Shown here piece after piece: positions 6,982 to 10,742 of a stretch of 10,742 nt of DNA. How positions within the stretch are numbered: the first letter of the stretch is position 1; each line of letters begins with the position of its first letter. The DNA is from Candidatus Cloacimonadota bacterium (lineage in GTDB: Bacteria; Cloacimonadota; Cloacimonadia; Cloacimonadales; Cloacimonadaceae): NCBI GenBank assembly GCA_017996595.1, contig JAGOGT010000015.1:1-10742 (forward strand), read 5' to 3'. The position numbers and the translations under genes are program-made. Under the pieces are notes generated by a model. The model was not told the DNA's origin and made no database searches. It saw only the letters and a list, made by a program, of their open reading frames with translations.

Positions 6982-8037
6982 TTAGAATCCGGCACCGCTG
7001 GCAAATTGCTTCGCGTTTTCGGCGAATTCCTCTGCCACGGTCCTTTCGATCAGGTTATTCATTACCAGATTATAGAGGGATTGATCTCTGGTTTGCATTC
7101 CTTCCTTGGTGCTGGATTGGATCACGGAGGGGATCTGATAGGTCTTTTCCTCACGGATCAAATTGCGCACCGCGGCATTGGCGATCATTATTTCCACAGC
7201 GGGAACACGCCCCTTGCCATCCTTGGTGGGCAGCAAGGTTTGCGAGATCACTGCTTCCAGCGATTCCGACAGCATCGAGCGCACTTGTTGCTGCTGTTCC
7301 TTGGGGAACATATCAATGATACGATCGATGGATTTGGTGCAGCTACCGGTGTGCAGAGTGGCAAATACCAGGTGGCCGGTTTCCGCGGCGGTTAAAGCCA
7401 GAGAAACGGTTTCCAGATCGCGCATTTCACCCACCAGAATCACGTCCGGGTCTTCACGCAGAGCGCTGCGCAGGGCAGCAGTAAAGCTCCAGGTGTCATG
7501 ACCCAGCTCCCGCTGGTTGATCAGGCTGTTCTTACTCCGGTGCACAAACTCGATGGGGTCTTCCACCGTAATAATGTGGCAATTACGCCCATCATTAATG
7601 GAATCAATCATCGTAGCCAGGGTAGTGGATTTTCCGCTACCCGTGGGACCGGTAACCAGGATCAGTCCTTTCTCTTTGCCGGTTAGTCTTTTCAGTACTT
7701 CCGGAAGATACAATTCCTCGTAGCTTTTAATCTCATTGGGAATGACACGAAAAGCGCAGGAGATACCATTGATCTGATGAAAGGCATTAACCCTGAAGCG
7801 GACATCATTGCTCAGCTTCGTGGAAAAGTCTATCTCCAGATTCTTTCTGAAAAGCTCCTGTTGCGATTCATTCATTACGCCATATACAAGGGTTTCCACG
7901 TCCTCAACCGACTGAATAGGAAGGTTCAGGCGCTTCATGCGGCCATTGACCCGCACCATCGGATGCGAGCCAGCCGCGATATGAAGGTCAGACGCTCCCG
8001 CTTCAGCGGTAAAGCGCAGTAGTTCATGAATTGTCAA
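6982..8037 (-). CDS. pilT: Pilus retraction ATPase PilT
   Basis: Hexameric cytoplasmic ATPase that depolymerises the pilus for twitching. It is 351 residues, the normal PilT length. Seen: N-terminal ASDLHI at 15-20 and RVNGRM; Walker A GPTGSGKST at 130-138; Asp box TVEDPIEFVH at 157-166; Walker B DPDVILVGEMRD at 196-207; His box TGHLVFATLHT at 220-230; and the PilT-specific AVRNLIRE at 289-296, the retraction motif, which separates it from PilB/GspE (these also carry a tetracysteine site that is absent here). The start is TTG at 8037: the frame is closed 21 nt upstream by the pilin stop, the N-terminus aligns with known PilT starts, and AGGAGG lies 8 nt before it. It sits directly behind the major pilin and ahead of the minor pilins. 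Confidence 0.97.
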   Translation of the reverse strand: MTIHELLRFTAEAGASDLHIAAGSHPMVRVNGRMKRLNLPIQSVEDVETLVYGVMNESQQELFRKNLEIDFSTKLSNDVRFRVNAFHQINGISCAFRVIPNEIKSYEELYLPEVLKRLTGKEKGLILVTGPTGSGKSTTLATMIDSINDGRNCHIITVEDPIEFVHRSKNSLINQRELGHDTWSFTAALRSALREDPDVILVGEMRDLETVSLALTAAETGHLVFATLHTGSCTKSIDRIIDMFPKEQQQQVRSMLSESLEAVISQTLLPTKDGKGRVPAVEIMIANAAVRNLIREEKTYQIPSVIQSSTKEGMQTRDQSLYNLVMNNLIERTVAEEFAENAKQFASGAGF

Positions 8038-8045
8038 TGTCCCAT

Positions 8046-8051
8046 CCTCCT
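8046..8051 (-). promoter_or_regulatory. Ribosome binding site of pilT, supporting a TTG start
   Basis: A full AGGAGG lies 8 nt before TTG at 8037. The nearby ATG at 8045 is out of frame, directly touches the site and stops after three codons. Confidence 0.75.
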
Positions 8052-8055
8052 GGGC

Positions 8056-8493
8056 TTAGTCGGTTTCCATTCCTCCGGTTTCAGGGTCGGTCCAAGTATC
8101 CACTCCATAGCCATGGAATTTAGCTTCGGCTACTTCGTACCACACTTGCTTACCTTCACCACCGGCGAAATCCTGGGTGGAAGTGGCAATGTACTTGGTG
8201 GGGGGATTGCCGACTACTTCAAATTTCCAGTTTTTGATGGTGCTTTCACCAAGACGGGCTTCTTTCTGGGCTTGTTCCAGGCTGAATCCATCAGTGGTGC
8301 CATTGGTTTGCTGAAAGATGTCATAAGTTTTACGGATGGTATTGATGGCGGTTTGAGCTTCAGTGCTACGAGATTTTTCCACATAACGCAGATAGCGCGG
8401 TACGGCCAGGGCTGCCAGAATGGCAACGATGATCACCACCACCAAGATTTCGATAAGGGTGAAACCCTTTTGGTTTTTCAGTTTCCTGAGCAT
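8056..8493 (-). CDS. pilA: Major type IV pilin (PilA/PilE-like)
   Basis: 145-residue prepilin, 135 after processing. Seen: leader MLRKLKNQKG, cleavage after Gly10, FTLIE with Glu at mature position 5, and a hydrophobic half-helix ILVVVIIVAILAALAVPRYL, followed by the amphipathic SRSTEAQTAINTIRKTYDIF helix. The C-terminal domain (about 65-145) is beta-type with KYIATSTQ and GKQVWYEVAEAKFHGYGVDTW. There is no cysteine, so the usual C-terminal disulfide loop of PilA/PilE is absent; this is also seen in some short pilins and GspG. AGGAGG lies 8 nt before the ATG. First gene of the operon, just behind a sigma-54-type promoter, which supports the major-pilin call. A GspG-like pseudopilin is the alternative, made less likely by pilT next door. 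Confidence 0.88.
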   Translation of the reverse strand: MLRKLKNQKGFTLIEILVVVIIVAILAALAVPRYLRYVEKSRSTEAQTAINTIRKTYDIFQQTNGTTDGFSLEQAQKEARLGESTIKNWKFEVVGNPPTKYIATSTQDFAGGEGKQVWYEVAEAKFHGYGVDTWTDPETGGMETD

Positions 8494-8499
8494 TTGTTT

Positions 8500-8514
8500 A
8501 TCCTCCTGAAGGAT
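8500..8514 (-). promoter_or_regulatory. Pilin ribosome binding site in a small inverted repeat
   Basis: AGGAGG lies 8 nt before the pilin ATG. On the transcript, ATCCT, a 5-nt loop (TCAGG), and AGGAT form a possible 5-bp stem that would cover part of the site. The ribosome site is clear; the fold is short and may be chance. Confidence 0.6.
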
Positions 8515-8541
8515 CTTTTTTTATCGTTCGCTTTTTGGATA

Positions 8542-8557
8542 TGCACAATGCGTGCCA
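8542..8557 (-). promoter_or_regulatory. Sigma-54 (RpoN) promoter of the pilin operon
   Basis: Read on the minus strand, TGGCACG-CATT-GTGCA matches the sigma-54 consensus TGGCACG-N4-TTGCW with one mismatch, and the GG and GC doublets are exactly 12 bp apart. Transcription would begin near 8531, giving a leader of about 38 nt with AGGAGG in place. RpoN-dependent pilA promoters are known in Pseudomonas aeruginosa and Geobacter, so the context fits well. Confidence 0.85.
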
Positions 8558-8611
8558 AATCCCACTAAATTCCTTATGTATTTTTGAGGTCGTGTCCCTC
8601 TGTTTCAGCAG

Positions 8612-8632
8612 GCATGGCCGATTATTCCATGC
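8612..8632. promoter_or_regulatory. Inverted repeat, possible activator binding site
   Basis: GCATGG and CCATGC are separated by 9 bp. The centre is about 90 bp upstream of the predicted sigma-54 start, a usual distance for an enhancer-binding protein such as PilR. The role is inferred from position alone. Confidence 0.35.
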
Positions 8633-8753
8633 ATCTCAACTGCTTAGCATTGTTTCTGGGAAGCGATATCTGTCAACCGGAAATAATATCTCCACCACTC
8701 TGCCCTGCGAGCGATGCTCTGCTGCGCTATGAATATTTGCAAAGATAAATGTC

Positions 8754-8781
8754 TTGACGTCCCGGCCGCTATGGCAATCTT
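8754..8781 (+). promoter_or_regulatory. Weak candidate sigma-70-type promoter for the rightward gene
   Basis: TTGACG is a good -35 element. The best -10 at suitable spacing is AATCTT after 16 bp, only three matches to the consensus. Listed because a promoter must lie in this region; the exact site is uncertain. Confidence 0.25.
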
Positions 8782-8807
8782 GTCCCCATGCAATAAAACC
8801 CAATTAC

Positions 8808-8813
8808 AAGGAG
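8808..8813 (+). promoter_or_regulatory. Ribosome binding site of the SurA/PpiC-like gene
   Basis: AAGGAG lies 7 nt before the ATG at 8821, giving a start immediately followed by a plausible signal peptide. Confidence 0.75.
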
Positions 8814-8820
8814 CATATAA

Positions 8821-10742
8821 ATGTCCCATTTTTCGAAACTAAGCTTGATACTGATCATTGTTTTGGCTTGGGCTTTTCTGGCAGCTGCAGATAATAGCCC
8901 CAAGGAAGTTACTAATGATAATCGCCTGGACGAAACTGATATTCTGGCAGAATACGATGGCGGCAAGATCCTGCGTAAAAACCTGGAAACAAAGATCTCG
9001 AAGCTTCCGCAGAACTACCAGGGGCGCTATCGCACCGTGGAAGGGCAAACCGAAGTTCTGAACATCATGGCCGTGGAAGAAGCCTTCTATCAAAAAGCCC
9101 TGAAGATGGGTGTGGACAAAGATCCCACCGTGCTTAGCAGAATCGCGGATGTGGACAAACGCTTTTATATCCAGGAATTCTACAGCCGCAACGTTACCGA
9201 TCTGGTAGTGGTTACGGATGGCGATCTGCAAGATTTCTATAACCAGAATCTCAGCATTTTCTACCTGAATCCTTATATTACTATCGACTACCTTCAGGCT
9301 GAAGATGAAGCCACCGCCAATAAAGCCCTGGCTGAGCTGAAACGTGGCAAGAGCTTCGTGGAAGTATCGGAAAAATACAATATCAATGCCTATGCTAAAA
9401 GTCTGAAAGGCCGCATCAAAAGCATCCGCCTGAATGGCAACATCCCCGGAATCGGCAACGATCCCGATCTGGAAAATATGATTAAAAGCTCCAGTGCCGA
9501 TACCCTCACCTATGTTGGGCCTGCGCAAACTTCCACCGGCTGGCACATTTTCCGCACCGTGGAAATGATTCAAGGCCGTCAGAAAGAATTTGCCGAAGTG
9601 AAGCCGGAAATCGAGCAACGCATGCGCCCCACCAAGGAACGTGAGACTCTGGACGCCCTCATCCTGAAGCTGAAAGAGAAATACTCTGTGGCCATCGATA
9701 CCTCCCTGGTTGCCCGCATCGACCTGAAAACCCGGGCTAATAATGACGCGATCTTAAACAGCAGCGTGGTTACTTCTCCCAATCCGGATCTGAATGTAAG
9801 CGTGAAACAAATTCTGGATAGCTACGACAAAATTCCCCCCCAGGAGCAGATCTTCATCACCAAAGGCGGCGGCATCACCATGCTGGTGGATCAGGAAGTG
9901 ATTCAAAACTTGCTATACGTGGAAGGCAAAGCCAATGGCTACGAACAGTATTTTAAGGATAATGAAGATTATCTCGCCTCCCGCAGGATGTATATACTGC
10001 GCAAAGCCTTCGAAGAACTGGTGGTAAGCACCATCGAAGTTACCCCCGAAGAGATCAGTGCCCGCTATACTGCCGATATTGAGCAGTATGCCGTGCCTAC
10101 TCATCGTAGCATTGAAGTGCTCTTCTTCACCGATAAAAAGGTGGCCACCAAGGCCTGGAAAAAATATAAAGCCGCTTATAAGAAGCATAACGATACCAAA
10201 ATGCAGGAAGTGATCAAAAAATATTCCACCAATCCAGATGGCGCCCTCCTGCAAAATCAATATCAGAATGGCGTGGTTACCGGCATCGGCCCCGATCAAG
10301 AATTCTCAAATATGATCTGGAACAATCCGGTTGGCTACCTCAGTCCCGTATTCACCAATGCCCGCGGCGACATCGTGTTCTTCCGCACGATTGATGAAAC
10401 TGCCAAAACCTACCGTCCCCAGGTGGAAGCCGAACCCCGCATCTATGGCACCATCAAAAAGGAAAAAGAAAAAGCCCGCCAGGATACCGTAACTGAACAA
10501 CTCTTCGTGGAATTTAACATGCGTAAGTATCCGGAAAGAGTGAAACTGCTGATGACTGCCGAAGAACTTTTTGATCAGGCCGATAGCGCTGCCCGTCAGC
10601 GTAATTTCAAAGATGCCATCGTGTTCTACGATCAGATCATCAATAACTTCCCGAATTTCACCGATGACTATAAGGCCAGCTTCATGAAGGCCTTCCTGGT
10701 TGCCGAAGAAATGAAGAATACCGATATGGCCCTGCAGCTCTT
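8821..10742 (+). CDS. Exported SurA/PpiC-like chaperone with TPR-like C-terminus (cut by window edge)
   Basis: Open for 640 codons to the window end. Seen: signal peptide at about 1-23 (KLSLILIIVLAWAFLAAA); a SurA-N/PpiC-like helical region at about 40-145 beginning ILAEYDGGKILRKNLE, as in proteins that start with a short strand and a long helical chaperone part; a first parvulin-like module at about 151-247, ending TGWHIFRTVEM where active parvulins read GyHi; a second module at about 428-522, beginning HRSIEVLFF and ending GDIVFFRTIDE; then from about 580 AEELFDQADSAARQRNFKDA and VFYDQIINNFPNF, typical TPR helices. The GGdlG motif and much of the parvulin active site are not recognisable, so isomerase activity is doubtful. 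It probably works in the periplasm on outer-membrane protein folding. The start is fixed by AAGGAG 7 nt upstream. It is divergent from the pilus operon and may be functionally unrelated. Confidence 0.8.
   Translation, partial: MSHFSKLSLILIIVLAWAFLAAADNSPKEVTNDNRLDETDILAEYDGGKILRKNLETKISKLPQNYQGRYRTVEGQTEVLNIMAVEEAFYQKALKMGVDKDPTVLSRIADVDKRFYIQEFYSRNVTDLVVVTDGDLQDFYNQNLSIFYLNPYITIDYLQAEDEATANKALAELKRGKSFVEVSEKYNINAYAKSLKGRIKSIRLNGNIPGIGNDPDLENMIKSSSADTLTYVGPAQTSTGWHIFRTVEMIQGRQKEFAEVKPEIEQRMRPTKERETLDALILKLKEKYSVAIDTSLVARIDLKTRANNDAILNSSVVTSPNPDLNVSVKQILDSYDKIPPQEQIFITKGGGITMLVDQEVIQNLLYVEGKANGYEQYFKDNEDYLASRRMYILRKAFEELVVSTIEVTPEEISARYTADIEQYAVPTHRSIEVLFFTDKKVATKAWKKYKAAYKKHNDTKMQEVIKKYSTNPDGALLQNQYQNGVVTGIGPDQEFSNMIWNNPVGYLSPVFTNARGDIVFFRTIDETAKTYRPQVEAEPRIYGTIKKEKEKARQDTVTEQLFVEFNMRKYPERVKLLMTAEELFDQADSAARQRNFKDAIVFYDQIINNFPNFTDDYKASFMKAFLVAEEMKNTDMALQL

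Larger units (their letters stand above)
8494..8820. other. Divergent intergenic region
   Basis: 327 bp separating the pilus operon (leftward) from the chaperone-like gene (rightward). It holds the sigma-54 promoter, the pilin leader, an inverted repeat at 8612-8632 and a poor sigma-70-type candidate for the rightward gene. Short open frames here lack ribosome sites and protein character. No RNA gene or terminator was recognised. Confidence 0.7.

Noticed and set aside
1..8493. Type II secretion system instead of type IV pilus
   Set aside because: PilT-specific AVRNLIRE, a true actin-like PilM and separate PilN and PilO point to a pilus. No GspE, GspF, or fused GspL is seen, although the PilP-like protein has a GspC-like layout.
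8516..8522. T-run as an intrinsic terminator
   Set aside because: No stable GC-rich stem precedes it in the rightward direction, and no gene ends there; it is part of the pilin leader region.
8648..8676. Leftward TTGACA (8671-8676) as a sigma-70 promoter for the pilin operon
   Set aside because: The -35 is perfect but the best -10 at correct spacing is ACAATG, a poor match. The sigma-54 site closer to the gene is much stronger. A weak second promoter is not excluded.
8535..8732. Small open frames in the intergenic region
   Set aside because: No ribosome site, and they cross the sigma-54 promoter and inverted repeat; codons look random.
8839..9618. Leftward open frame of 259 codons
   Set aside because: It is antisense to the SurA/PpiC-like gene, which has a proper ribosome site, signal peptide and domain pattern. 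The leftward protein looks like a reverse-strand shadow.
1..10742. CRISPR arrays, insertion sequences, tRNA or rRNA genes
   Set aside because: No regularly spaced repeats, transposase motifs, terminal repeats or RNA gene signatures were seen on either strand.

Overview
The window comes from a Gram-negative (didermic) bacterium. A secretin, an inner-membrane PilMNO platform and an exported parvulin/SurA-like chaperone only make sense with two membranes. GC content is moderate and genes are tightly packed. Protein style (a large PilX-like protein ending in a YDNRM...PP motif, and a rotamase-like protein joined to TPR repeats) suggests an FCB-type lineage such as Cloacimonadota. That taxonomic guess is an inference without any search behind it.

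Minus strand, 8493 down to 1: one compact type IV pilus (T4P) operon, read right to left. The order is major pilin (pilA-like), retraction ATPase pilT, PilV-like prepilin, PilW-like prepilin, a 659-residue PilX-like protein, pilM, pilN, pilO, a PilP/GspC-like protein, and the secretin pilQ, which is cut by the window edge. Gaps range from 4-nt overlaps to about 33 nt. Three junctions (V/W, W/X, N/O) overlap by 4 nt, and most genes have a visible Shine-Dalgarno sequence. Two genes (pilT and the PilW-like gene) start with TTG. The extension ATPase PilB, the platform protein PilC, the prepilin peptidase and a separate pilY1 are not in the window.

8494-8820: divergent intergenic region. On the minus strand it carries a near-consensus sigma-54 promoter (-24 TGGCACG, -12 GTGCA) about 38 nt before the pilin ATG. 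About 90 bp upstream of the predicted transcription start lies an inverted repeat that could be an activator site. This matches RpoN/PilR control of pilA known in Pseudomonas and Geobacter.

Plus strand, 8821 to the end: an exported protein with a SurA/PpiC-like layout, consisting of a signal peptide, a helical N-terminal chaperone-like region, two degenerate parvulin-like modules and a TPR-like C-terminus. It runs off the window.

How the parts fit: PilT powers retraction of the pilin fibre. The V/W/X-like minor proteins probably prime and cap it. PilM-N-O-P form the cytoplasmic-to-periplasmic alignment complex, and PilQ is the outer-membrane pore. The most interesting points are the sigma-54 promoter, a perfect 12-bp hairpin with a GUAA tetraloop inside the PilV-like leader coding region, a calcium-loop-like motif in the giant PilX-like protein, and a membrane-anchored GspC-like replacement for the PilP lipoprotein.
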